Source of the DNA: Rhabdophis nuchalis
Taxonomy: Eukaryota; Chordata; Lepidosauria; Squamata; Natricidae
DNA: 64,000 nt
NCBI GenBank assembly: GCA_039707465.1
Contig: CM077643.1
Location: forward strand, 67,722,605-67,786,604
Reading direction: 5' to 3'
The stretch's first letter is position 1. The number at the start of each line of letters is the position of its first letter. Under the pieces are notes generated by a model, which searched no databases, was not told the origin of the DNA, and worked only from the letters and a program-made list of their open reading frames with translations. This document shows positions 19,468 to 31,600 of the stretch, one piece after another. A program made the position numbers and the translations under genes.

Positions 19468-21040
19468 AAAAGAAGGAATAATATAGATATTATGTAACTA
19501 TGAAAATTAAGAAAAAGTAGTTCTTTCCTTCTGGAATTAAGTTGATGACTATATCAGGAAAAGTGAAGATATAATATTAAATGTGAAAAATGTATGCCAG
19601 ATGGATTTTTATTATAAGTTATCTGGCTGCATATGAACATGTGAATCCCTAGGATAATGATAATTGCCTATTACAGTTCATTGAAAGGATAAGTATAGGA
19701 TATGAGGAGGATGAGAGGCTCTGAATGAGAGGCTGACTAATTTCTTAAAGAATCAAGGGTGGATATTTGGGGGGGAAATCAACGAAGAAAATAAAATAAA
19801 TGAAAGAACATGAAGTGAAAGTAGAATGACTAAAGGAAGAGAAAGTGGGTCTGTAGAACATAAATTAATATAAGGTACACCAAAAAGATAAAATAATTTA
19901 GGCAAGCCTCATTTAAAGTATGTACAGACAAGAGTGAACATGGATAAATTACCAGCAGAACAAATGCATAGCACAGCTTAATATTTGTGCTCTGAAGCAG
20001 ACTCTTTGCTGAGTCCACATTAGTTCCATAATACCAGTTTTCTTAATGAATTCCATCTCAGCAGCATCTTCACATCGGAGTACCAAGTAGAGTATATGTT
20101 TGGTTATGAAAATTGCACTTTTTACAGATTGCTAAAAGATTTTGCTTCCAGGATCTGTGGGTTAAACATTGCTAAACATCACGGAGCACATCTGTCAAGT
20201 TATTTATGAGCAATTGGAATTATTCAGATATGTTCTCCTTCTCCTTAGGATCTGACAAGTGCAGTTAATCAATGTGAGAAAGGGATTTGCATCACTACTT
20301 TCAGATATTTTTCCCTACTCACCAGCTGATGTTCCTTTTCAGCCTGATTGTGGCATTCAGTTGTAAAACAGAAACCGGCATTGCTCCAGAAATAATGCTT
20401 AAGTAGCTAATTGCAGCATAAAATGTTCTAAGCAACAGTCCTATTAAATGACTTCAATGACTGTAGAGTTCTATTGTTAGATAGGATGAACACATCAGCA
20501 TAGGTAAAAACCTATTAAGGGTGCGATTTTATGCAGCTTCCTGGAGAGATGTTGCAATAATAATATGGGAGAAAGTTTATAACTGTGATTGCTTTCTGAA
20601 AGGGTAAGAGGTCCCCTGCCAATAATAATCCGTTGAAGCAATACAACTTTTGTTGAGTGGAAAGTTTTGCATGCTCAAGACATCAAAATGTAATGTATTT
20701 CTTTGTTAGATACATCTTGTCTTTCTTCAAAGAAATCAAGGTGGTATAAAAAACACTCTTGTCTACATTCCTTTTCCTTCTATATTTTATATTTTATTAA
20801 ATTTCTAGACCGCCCCCTCTCCCCGAAGGGACTATTATTCTCACAATAGTAGTCCTATAGCATAAGACAGTGATTATTCATTGTTAGAATAGAACTATTA
20901 AAATCAACAAAGTCCTATTTCAAAATATTTATTTTAAGTGTAAGAAAACTTGATCCAATTTATCAATATGAAAATTACATCATTATTTCATCATTAGCAT
21001 CAGCTATCAGCTGATATATAGGTTATATCAGCATATCATT
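19468..21040. other. Unassigned, with an L2-type tail remnant near 20780-20860
   Basis: Mostly featureless AT-rich DNA. Around 20780-20860 the sequence TTATTAAATTTCTAGACCGC followed by CCCCTCTCCCCGAAGGGAC is the complement of an L2-like 3' end. Confidence 0.45.
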
Positions 21041-21048
21041 ATGTATTT

Positions 21049-21376
21049 TAGGGGTATCAAACTTGATTTCATTGAGGGCCACATCAGAGTTGTTTTTGAC
21101 CTTGGAGGGCCAATGTGGGCATCACCAGGATGGGCATGGCCAGATCACTTGTGTCGGGGGTGACTGTAGTGGCCTCCCAAGTGAAAATGGACTCCCAAGC
21201 TCCATTTTTGGCTACAATGGTCTCCTGCAATACTCTGCCAGTGAAAATGGAGCTCAAGACATGGCACAGAGGCACTGAAGGCCAGTCCTTCACTGTTCCC
21301 AAGATGGTCCTGCAGGCCAGATCTAAGCACCCCATGGCCCAGATTCAGCCCACAGGCCTTGAGTTTGACACCCCTG
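21049..21376. mobile_element. hAT MITE, 328 bp
   Basis: Ends TAGGGGTATCAAACTTGA and GAGTTTGACACCCCTG are imperfect inverted repeats. The 8-bp duplication ATGTATTT lies at 21041-21048 and 21377-21384. The interior is GC-richer with repeated GGCC-containing segments; no transposase. Frames across it are shadows. Confidence 0.9.
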
Positions 21377-21384
21377 ATGTATTT

Positions 21385-21884
21385 AATACTTTGAAGGAAG
21401 TTTTTCTTAAAATGAGGATTGCTGGTTCCCATTTAAAGTTGAAGGGAAGATAAATGGATACTTTATTAAGAATATCATAATTGTATATATGATTGGGAAA
21501 TACTACTTCTGAAATCTGAAATATAAGAGTCTATGTCTTGTTCTCTGATACATAGAACATGCATACATTCATTGTTTGTATAGAGTTCAGTGGAAACATC
21601 AACTTGAGCTTCACTGAGAGCTACTCAAATCCTAATGCACAAAATACGCATTCAAAGTGGCTGGGAAGAAGTATATCCCCAGAACATTGATTCTAATAAT
21701 TAGTCATATACTTTAAGAACATGTTCCTGTCTTAAGAGAATAATGGTCACTATTAATAAAGGAAAGGTAATGTATAGCAACTATTCAATTATGTAAATGA
21801 GGTGATACAGAACAGTTTACAAGCACAGTGTTCTGTGCACTATGACTGATTTCTACTGATTTAGAGAATAACTGCTTTTGCTTA
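21385..21884. other. Unassigned
   Basis: No recognised feature. Confidence 0.4.
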
Positions 21885-21952
21885 TATCTGAGTCCCGGAA
21901 GGGAGAAGGGCGGTATAGAAATTTAATAAATTAAATTAAATTAAATTAAAAT
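21885..21952 (+). mobile_element. L2-type 3' tail remnant
   Basis: GAGTCCCGGAAGGGAGAAGG then GCGGTATAGAAATTTAATAA resembles the 3' end of the L2 elements here, followed by a TTAAA repeat tail. Confidence 0.6.
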
Positions 21953-22834
21953 GTGAAAAATGTCCTCTTACTGTATGTCATTTGGAAGAAAAGTTAGAAG
22001 TGATTAAAATTTCAAATTATCGTTCAGTTTTCACTGTGGTGTCGGATAAAAATTGTTATGCCAAGTCATATTTATAAAACTTCCTTCCATTGTTCTCTGA
22101 CATGTGACCAACCTTCCCAAATGCTGAAAGGAAGAAAACTTGGAAGGTTGATTCTATCAGCTTTCTCCAATGAGCTCTACGAAGACTCATGAACTTCAAT
22201 TGCCAGATTTCATAGCAATAGCCAAACTGGCTTGATAATTTGGGCAGCTGAACTTTCCATATCTGGAAAATACTAAAGCTGAAGGTCCAGAAATATGTAG
22301 ACATAAATTACTGATCTGCCTTATTTCCCCACAATTGTATTGATGACCTTGATGACAATAGGAAATAGACATTGCTCTGAATAGCCTGATATTAATAACA
22401 ATCAACATCACCTCTTTAAGAGAAGTGTTTATTTTTTTAACGTTACCAAACTGCCTAACAAATGTTAGATAGATTGCTTTATGCAACAAAGATTATGGAT
22501 CTAGAAATCAGCATATCAAAAGCTAGGTATCTGACATAAAATGATTTGACATAAAGTGAGTGATAAATATACATACATTAATGGCAAAAAACATAAAGAA
22601 ATAAAAAGCAAGTAAATGAATTTGTATTTCTTTCCTAAAATGTTTGTTAAGGACTGGAAATTTTATGGTATAAAAAATCTGGTAGGCAAGTGATAGGAGA
22701 TTTCTGACCTGTGACAAGATGTGCATGCTTATTGAAAAAGCAAAGTTAGCTATGCTTAAAAATGTGTCATTTAGAAAGGAACATATGTGGGTAAACATTT
22801 ATTTGTGTGGTCCTTGGAACCCTCTGAATTTGAT
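21953..22834. other. Unassigned AT-rich DNA
   Basis: No recognised gene or repeat. Confidence 0.4.
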
Positions 22835-23160
22835 TGTTTGCTTTCTGATATTTCATTATCCAACTAGGTATTATCAACAACACAACTGTTTCTGATATGT
22901 AATCTGAAGCAAGCACTCAACATTGTTAGCCATATTAATTTTCACCTACTTTGTTGATCTATTTTCTGTCCAAGTGTGCAGTTTATTAAAAGTTTGCATC
23001 AGATACTTTTTGGAAGGGCATTCTGTAATAGGCATTTATACAGAAAGAATAATTGTTCCTTGGTTCCTTGCCTATAACAAATTTCTCTCATTTGCTTTTG
23101 TGTTACATCATACTGATGATGTTACCTGACTGGATAATAAAATGCTGCAAGCAAACAACC
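22835..23160. mobile_element. Penelope-like fragments in inverted orientation
   Basis: A minus-strand end (22843-22885: TTGATAATACCTAGTTGG, then ATAATGAAATATC) faces a plus-strand end (23113-23145: CTGATGATGTTACC, ACTGGATAATAAAATG, followed by CTGCAAGCAAACAACC). Both are decayed hammerhead-like cores of the type at 18618-18652. The 220 bp between them shows no recognised coding. Confidence 0.55.
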
Positions 23161-23459
23161 AACTTTGCACTTCAGAAAGTGCCAAGGTCCCCACAATAAG
23201 AACCTGTTTCTATCACTTTGTTATACGGAATGAGAACTGAATATGTCAAAAGAAACATAAAAGTAAGCTGACAACCATGAGAATACATTAGTTAGGAAAT
23301 ATGTGTAGTAGGTCAGGAACGAATAAATACAAAATGAATGTGACAAAAATGAGCTACTAAATAAATATATTGAGATAGTTTGAGGGAAATAGTTGAGGAA
23401 GAATAAATGAGAAACAAATTGTAAATCAAATATATCAAGGAAGAATGAATGGATCAAAA

Positions 23460-23506
23460 GGAGGAGGAGGAGGAGGAGGAGGAGGAGGAGGAGGAGGAAG
23501 AGGAAG
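23460..23506. repeat. (AGG)n microsatellite
   Basis: About 15 AGG units, read as poly-Leu in one minus frame; not coding. Confidence 0.95.
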
Positions 23507-24408
23507 TTGTAGTTGGACAAAGCTTATGAGAGTCTGAAAAAGGAAGATATGACTTTAAAGTTTAAAGATTAAAACACATTACATGAAGTGGTGTGTGGAA
23601 ACAAGCAGAGCTTACACAAGCCAAAATGTATAGTCAATAGTGTCCATGCTACCTAGATTTAGCTGTTTTCTTTGGCTTACCTTTTCTTACCTTTCCTGGG
23701 TTCTGTATAATGTTACATATCCCAGAAGGAAATAGCATGTTGAGTATGTATGTATGTACGCCTATGGGTATATATGAAATATCAGTTAAAGGAGATGGAG
23801 AAACGATGCTGAAGTAAACAGGATAAATCCAATAGGTCATAAGCAGTCCATGCTGCCTAAAGACTTCATGCCTGGCACCACTTTTCTGCCTTTCCCGGAG
23901 GCACTTGAGACAACATCCCTCCTGGAAAATCAACCACAGCAGGTTTTATGTAAAAATATGAACGTCTAATCAATTTTAAGCCAATCAAAAAAAGCTTACT
24001 GATGTCTTCAGATGTAAGATACGCAGAGGGGATTTTTGCATTTGAAAATTGACAGCCAGCGTGGAAGAAGCCAAAAGCCTCATGGGAACAGGAGAGGGAG
24101 TGGCGAGAGAAGAAGGCATGCACGGCTCCCGGAAATGGAAATGTTGCCAGTATGAAAGTGAATAATCTGAATTTTATATATTGAGTCTGGAGACAGGGTC
24201 TCCCCCACCAGAGTCTTTCAGCGTGCCTATAGACATCCTGGAGCCTCATGCTGTTGGTTTTTCTGTTGTGAATATAGCAGAGGAAGAATGCAGAGAGGCT
24301 GGCTCAGCTGGAACCTGCTCCTGATCTTGCTGAATGGGGTCCAGTCATTCTCTTTCCTTTGCAAAGCTCATGCTTACTCTGGACATGCAGTATTTGAAGA
24401 AATAATGG

Positions 24409-24471
<63 letters not shown>
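24409..24471. repeat. (AAT)n microsatellite
   Basis: About 21 perfect AAT units. Confidence 0.97.
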
Positions 24472-24474
<3 letters not shown>

Positions 24475-26844
24475 CTTGCTTTGCCCTTAATTTCTGAGCA
24501 ATAAATGGCTCACAGAATTTCTAGTTCTGAAAAGCCCCATTTGATCTCTTTAACACCTCCACCTTGGCCCTGTTTCAAGTGTTCATTGAACATTCTGTTT
24601 TTCTAAAGAAAGTTGGGCACTAACACCGGCTTTCATAGGGCATGACTGAAACACAGCTGGGGTTAAAATAATAATTGGTTTGCAAGCCTGAGCTAAAGTA
24701 AATATTGCATTTGCATTAAAGGTTATTTGGTACAATTTTCCCCTCTTTGAACAAATCACACATTAAAAAAATCAGACACAGACTCTCCCCCGCTGCCCTC
24801 AAAAAAGAGCGGGGGGGGGGGAAGTCAAACTCCACAACTTATTTTCATTACAACCCCATGGGTGAATTCATGGGTGAAGTCCTGTGGATTAGATCATTTT
24901 AATTCTTGCTAATTCTAGCATAAGCCGTAAATATTTGTACTTCAAAGCAGATATGGTTTAAAGTGTAAGAACATTTGCAGAAAAAATCTACTGGATGAAT
25001 GCATGTGTATAAATTATACACATGCTAATGTATAGTCTGTGTACAGAAAATATTGTCTGCTGTTTGGAGGTCCTTCAAACAGCACGTTTTCTGTGGCAAA
25101 TAACCTCTGGGAGAGATAAAGGTAGGACATTTAAAGTGAACAGTCATGTCACCTAAATTTTATTGGAATAGAATGTGCAAGGTGAAAATAACAGGACTCT
25201 GTTCTTTTTAAGTCACCTCAACCAACTTTGGACTCACCAGATTCTTAAAATGGTTGGACTAGAGATTCCATAAACATAAAACATGACGTTTCTGCTGTCA
25301 TCTTCTGAGCATGGCACTGATCCTACATGAGTTCGTTAGTGAATGGCTGCTGGGAACTTGAATAGGATGAGGATCTGACCAGAATGTAAAGAAGGCTAGA
25401 TTTAGATCCCTACTCCACCTCACACCCTCTTTTCTAAAAGATTAGGTAGGATGGTTGCTGATGACCCTTCAGGTAAGCGGATTGATGGAATATGTTGTTA
25501 ATGGACTCATTAATTCAGTTTTTCTGAAAACAATATTGGAGAGTTTCATCAGTACCAAAGACTTACCTTTACTTTCATTCAGGATTAAAATAGGAAATAG
25601 TATGGCTTTAAACTTTTAACAGGTTAATCTCCTGAAATCCATTCATCAGCAAAAATAAACTGAAAATTCTCCAGTAATTGAAGGGCAGATTTATTTAAAA
25701 TGTCCCAGTAATTGGGAGAATACACACACACATACAAGAAGGATTCATTTATAGTCAACTGTATATATGTCACTATACATAGAAACTGCTATCATGAAAG
25801 GAAAATCCTTCATGGGAGGAGATTCATTTTCAAAATGGTAATAATTATGGATCTTCTTTTCCTAAGGAGGATTTCTGTCATTTCATATGCACATCTAATG
25901 CATAAATCCACTGATTTCCTTTAAGTAAGCCTTTAAACTGGTAAAATTGGTGAGCTGGTTAAATAAATAGGGACTCTTGACAAATTATTATTATTAGCTT
26001 TAGAATTACTGTTACTATTCTTACCCTATCTGTAATAATAATATTATGTCATATAAAATTGACAAAGAATAGGTACAGCAATTTAAAATAGATACAGTCA
26101 GAAAGGAGAAAACGGAAAGTTAGAAAGATGAAGGGGATGGTCCAAAAACTTCCAAAATAATATATAATATATTTGAGAATAAACTTTTTTTTAAAAATAA
26201 CTCATTCAGAACTGCCAATTGAAATTTTCTCCATTCAATCCTTTACAAAACATCGTTTTTTTATTGCCATCAATTTTATTGATCGTCCATCCAGATGGGG
26301 TGGACCAATATTTTACAATTCCTTTTTTCTCTAAATATAAGTTACATTATGCCTGTTAATAAAAAAAAAAAATCCTGTGTATTGATCCTTCTCTAATGTG
26401 GCAGTTTTGGAAACAAGATGTAGTGCCATAGTAATATTCCCAAAAAAATTGTTCATCAAAAGAACAAAAAAATACTACCCTCATAAAACTGAAAAGATTT
26501 CTCTAGCAAAAAATAATATATATAATAGGTATTGTTCAAAATGGGCCACTTTTTTCCCCTTTGAAGTAGTGTGAGTCTTAAATATGCTAAGATCCTTTTC
26601 AGCTGAAAAATGGAGAGGCTTAAAGAAATAAAACTTAAAGGAAATTGCTACCTAACCTCTTCACATTTCTCTCTGAAACTTGGCAATGTTCATCCACTAG
26701 GAAAGGTCTTTCATTTAAAAAAATAAAAAAAAACAAATAAGAGACATTTGTGGATTTCCTACAATATTCAGTGGGATGCGTAACAATTTGGATGGCCAAA
26801 TCTCACTGTAGATTTCCCTTATTTTGTACTGTCTCTGAACTGAC

Positions 26845-27552
26845 TTGACTCTTTGGTTTTTCTTGCCTATATGTAGTAAGGTCCTACATATAGGCAAGAA
26901 AAACCAAATGCACAAGTACAGTATAGGTGGTACCTTGCTCAATAGTAGCAACTGTGAGAGGGATCTCGGAATCCTAGTGGACAACCATTTAAATATGAGC
27001 CAGCAGTGTGCAGCAGCTGCCAAAAAAGCCAACACAGTTCTAGGCTGCATCAACAGAGGGATAGAATCTAGATCGCGTGAAGTGTTAATGCCACTGTATA
27101 GTGCCTTGGTAAGGCCACACTTGGAATACTGCATACAGTTTTGGTCGCCACGATGTAGAAAAGACGTGGAGACTCTGGAAAGAGTGCAAAGAAGAGCAAC
27201 CAAGATGATTAGAGGACTGGAGACTAAGACATATGAAGAACGGCTGCAGGAACTGGGTATGTCTAGTTTGATGAAGAGAAGGACCAGGGGAGACATGATA
27301 GCAGTGTTCCGATATCTCAGAGGGTGCCACAAAGAAGAGGGAGTCAAACTTTTCTCCAAGACACCTGGGGGCAGGACAAGGAGCAATGGGTGGAAACTAA
27401 CCAAGGAGAGAAGCAACTTAGAACTAAGGAGAAATTTCCTAACAGTAAGAACAATTAACCTCTGGAACAGCTTGCCTCCAGCAGTTGTGAATGCCCCAAC
27501 CCTGGAAGTCTTTAAAAAGTTGTTAGACAGCCATTTGTCTGAAATGGTATAA
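26845..27552 (+). pseudogene. CR1 ORF2 C-terminal fragment
   Basis: A 235-codon frame whose first residues come from the inverted stub. From KVLHIGKKNQ onward it is the CR1 ORF2 C-terminal region ([29 protein letters not shown]-like INLWNSLPPAVVNAP, ending SEMV). It lacks endonuclease and RT, so it has no activity of its own. Confidence 0.88.
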
Positions 27553-27640
27553 GATTCCTGCCCATGCAGGGGGTTGGACTAGAAGACCTACAAGGTCCCT
27601 TCCAACTCTGCTATTGTATTGTATTGTATTTTATATTGCT
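26875..27640 (+). mobile_element. CR1 LINE 3' fragment, young, with 5' inverted stub
   Basis: From AGTAAGGTCCTACAT to the (ATTGT)n tail. It matches positions 52460-53210 with about two substitutions seen by eye. Immediately upstream, 26852-26876 is the exact inverted copy (25 bp) of 26884-26908, a 5' inversion typical of abnormal LINE integration. No RT core. Confidence 0.9.
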
Positions 27641-28499
27641 TCCCAAACCACCAAATCAGACGCCAGACCAAATCTTGCAGTTGTTACACTATTTAGAATG
27701 GAAAAATCTACAGATTATTTTTTTAATAGAAAAGAAATACACATCTGAATAGTAGTCTTGGGAGACAGTTATTTGTTCAAGCTGCAGTTTCAGGGAACAT
27801 TTCCAGCTACTGGAAATTTTTTTCCACCTACATGAATTTTCTGGCTTTCGTGTACAAACTAAGCTGTGAGATCTATATAGGACAGAATGGGTTATAATCA
27901 AATGAAGATAGCCGTGGAAAGTTGCATTTAATCCAGCAATGAATTTCTACAATTTTCAAAAAGAAAGAAGAAAAGGGAACAACAAAACATAAAACCATCT
28001 GTAGCAAACTACAAAAGGAATCAATATTCAAAAATCAGTCCTGGAAAAGGGAAGTTCAGTTTAGTGCACTATGAAAGAACTCACATTTACAAAGATAAAG
28101 TCAGTTTAATTTAAACTCAATCTAATTAAACTAACTAATCTAAAGCTCAATTCAATTTTTAGGATCAAATCAGAGGCAAGAACTAAAACGTTATGCTATA
28201 CAAGAAAAACACTAAAATTGGTAATTTCTTTTGCTTCTCAGTGCAGTGGAATAAATTTTAGAGGAATAAGCAATTCAGTAAAGATTTAAGTTTTAAAGGA
28301 ACATATTCATTTCAATTGATGAAGCAGAAAACAGAAACAGCCAGTATATGGTACAAAATAAAGAAAATAGGAAACATCCAACATTCATATTTCTCCTTAA
28401 TTCCTTCACACAGGAATTAAGGAGAAATTCCTTCCTTAGTATGTCTTAACTATAATCTTACACTGAAAGTATGTTAATGTTATGTTAAAGAAAGAGAAT
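27641..28499. other. Unassigned; one 16-bp hairpin
   Basis: Positions 28390-28405 and 28412-28427 form a perfect 16-bp inverted repeat with a 6-nt loop. Otherwise nothing recognised. Confidence 0.45.
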
Positions 28500-28690
28500 T
28501 TCTTTAAGGTGTAGTGGTTAAAGCATCAGGCTGTAAGTGCTACTTCTGCCATTGGCACAAAGCCAGCGGGGGATCATTGGGACAGTCACTCTCAGTCCTA
28601 AAAAGTAGTGAAACATTGTGATAACTTGCCAAGAAAACTGCCGGGTGCATACCAGGCAGTCACCAGGAATCAACATTGATTCACAGCCAT
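28500..28690 (+). mobile_element. tRNA-derived SINE, diverged
   Basis: GGTGTAGTGGTTAAAGCATC (A-box-like), a middle with TTGGGACAGTCACTCTCAG, and a 3' part with AACTTGCCAAGAAAACTGCC and CAGGCAGTCACCAGGAATC. It resembles the SINE at 59443-59660. No clean ends. Confidence 0.55.
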
Positions 28691-31600
28691 GAATATAATT
28701 TTAAAAAGCAAATTAATGTTAATCAGCTACTTTCTGTAGTACAAGCGATGACACAAAACCTGGTCACTTTACTACCATATCTGCATTTTGATATAAAAAA
28801 TGTAAATTTCAACTGCCTTACTTTCAACTGCATTAATTTCTCATGAAAGTACATATTGTTTTGCCGCTGTTAATTAGATCAGTGTTAATTATTTATTTTC
28901 TACTGTGAAAATAAATAATATTCAGCTTCAGATAGATTGGATGAAATAGGTTTTTTCAAAGAGATTTTTTAACAACTGAGGGTTTTTAATTTGTTTTTTT
29001 TTGATGAAGATTAATTGCTGAGTTTTCTTCAAACAATCTTCTCAGAGGTGCCAATAGAGTAACAGGTGAAGAAAAGAGTTTTTGCTTTTGGATACAATTA
29101 AACGTCATTCAATGGGATGGTAGAATTTTTAGAATTTGTTTTCCTCTTGGTGTTTCACATACAAATGAACTGTAACAAAACTTGTTACAGATCTGATGTT
29201 CTGTTCCCTGGGATTAGAAGAAAGGTTTGGGAATAACAGTGGATTCCATTCCTTTTTCATGTTCTATCCCTCCCCATCTCTCCTTCCTGCTGTTTTAACA
29301 GGGGACTTGCAGCTGCTTTTCACAGACAGGATCTGCCTTGCTACAGACCCCCAAAGCACTGAATCATACAGGAAACTCCCCAGGTCATTTCATCATCCAA
29401 TTGCTGTCTTACCAACATGAGGATTGTGTTTTATTTCATTTTGCAACAGATTTTTATGATGCTCAGAATTTAGAATTCAGTGAAATATGAGGTGTACACT
29501 CTATTTTACTTGTGTCAAAAAATATTGAAAGCAAAATAGTTTCCTAGTTTATCTCCTTTTGAAATGCTTGGTTTTTGGTGTAGCGAGATATGGAATGGAC
29601 TTTTTTTTTTAACAACATAAATGTATAAGCAGAACTATAGCAGAAATACATTTTTGACCTAATGAAACTAAACCTGTTTGCAATGCAAACTAAACCAAAA
29701 CCTTACTATTAGTTTTCTTTCTGGTGTGAATTTCAGGATTAATTATTTTGTTTTACTATGTGTTTCTCCATACTCATGTTAAATTGGACAGCTAATCAGT
29801 TTATTTACCCACTAGCAACTCACAACAGCTTCTAGAGTAATCCAACTACTATTGTGCCAAAATAACAGCAATAAGGACAGACTTCATGTTACTTCAAGGA
29901 TTCTGGACTACCATCACACACTCTCTTCTAGTATCTTCATATAAGATGACATAAGTCACTGGATGGAAGCCATGATAGTGGCTGTAAGGCTATCTCTAAT
30001 GTAAGTAGTGAGTCATGATCCCTAATAAGTTTCCACAGAATGACAGAGTCTAGCTGAGAGAGTGTAATTCAGAGTTGGAAGGAAAGACTCTTTCCCATAG
30101 GCAAAGATGCAGCAGTGCTTGGAATATCTGATAAGCAGGAATATGGCAAAGATGCCCCTCCCCAGCAACTCAGAGTATATCTAATTTGCAGATCATTGCT
30201 TTAGTCTGGCAAGATTCTGTTTGTAGGCTAACAGCAATAAAAAGCTACTCAGAAGTAACTCTAAATTCTTTGAGCCTCTATGCATTAAATATAACAATAG
30301 GTTAGTGAAAATACTTTCTTTAGCTTGCTTTAACAACAGCAGCACAAGTGGCATTCTGATTTATTCCAGTCACAATCTTATGAAGAAACTTGTCATAGAG
30401 CATCCATATGGGCAGGGGGTAGAAAAAAGGTCATGTTGGTAATTGATCATTGTAACAATGTGATTGAAACTCAGCATCTTTTTCATCATATGCAAGTCAA
30501 TTTCATGTTTGCAGATACTTTGAAATTTTAGATCAGTCCAGTGGATGTCTCTCATACTTCAAAATTGTCACTAAGTGACAATATAGTTTAGCACCATATT
30601 ATTCACAGCAGCCATTAGAAAATCGTTTTCCATTCTGATCTTTTTTTTTACTTCAAGTTAAACTCTCTTATGAGATACTCTGCAGATTATTAGTAATATT
30701 GACAAATTTTCCATTCAGAGAAAATGTCTTCACTCTTAAAATTAACAGTCTTTCAAAGCACCACATTGCATATGCTAAACCAATTGATCTTAATTATGAA
30801 TAGTAGTAAGAAAAAAGAATACTGCTAGTAACAGAAACTGAATTAATATACACATTGTGTATTGCCGAGGATTTGAAGCCTACTATCTTTTTGAATTTTA
30901 AAATCTCAATGTTTCATAAATCTTTTTAAAGAATACTACAATAAAATATAAAAGTTTAAGCAGGAAGGAACATGGGAATTTGAAATAAACACTGAACGCT
31001 CTGAATTATACTTGTAGCCATTGCCACTTGATCTCTTCTGTGATTTGTCCAGAGTTTCAAATCTAAGCTACTTCAACAACAGGAGAGTGCTACGATGAGA
31101 GCTAAATAAAATAGAAGCTTGATGTGACACTTTGGGTATTCAGTTATATTATTTCAGAGGATAGTTCTGTTAATCTAAAATAGTAAATTGTGGAAAACTC
31201 AACCAAATAAATGCCAATAATGGAAAAAACCCATTCACTGAGGAAGAGTTGCAAGCTTTCTAGTACTATTTCACCATTATTATCCCATGTGAGAGGAAAT
31301 CAATATAATTTTGACAGTTATACCATCTTGAACTTGATTCACTAACATAATGGGTAGCATGATTATATTGGATACAAAGATTGGATGTCAGTCTTTGAGA
31401 AGGATATCTAGTGCATATCAAAGAGCAAGCTCTTTGGTTTGACATACCATGTTAAAATAGTCTTATGACAACTTCACTCACACTGTGGGCATACACTGCA
31501 GCTAATTTATTAAGTGAAAATAGAAACAACAATTAGACTGATTACTTGCAATGAAGAAACATTCAAAATGTCAACCTAAATTGTTTTCCTGTGGAGCCCT

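Larger units (their letters stand above)
23161..26840. other. Unassigned AT-rich DNA with microsatellites
   Basis: Contains an (AGG)n tract at 23460-23506 and an (AAT)n tract at 24409-24471. A frame at 24288 starts with a leader-like stretch (MQRGWLSWNLLLILL) but runs straight into the (AAT)n tract; I do not call it a gene. No other recognisable feature. Confidence 0.45.

Noticed and set aside
21063..21453. Overlapping frames of 70-112 codons
   Set aside because: They lie across a hAT MITE with clear ends and duplication; no domain.
24288..24497. Frame with a secretory-leader-like start (MQRGWLSWNLLLILLNGVQS) upstream of (AAT)n
   Set aside because: It runs straight into an (AAT)n tract, has no recognisable mature domain and no partner exon that I can see. 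A leader-like stretch can arise by chance; not called a gene.
26715..27416. Long minus-strand frames opposite CR1 (also 52198-53007)
   Set aside because: Antisense shadows of CR1 ORF2; same pattern in both copies because the sequences are near-identical.
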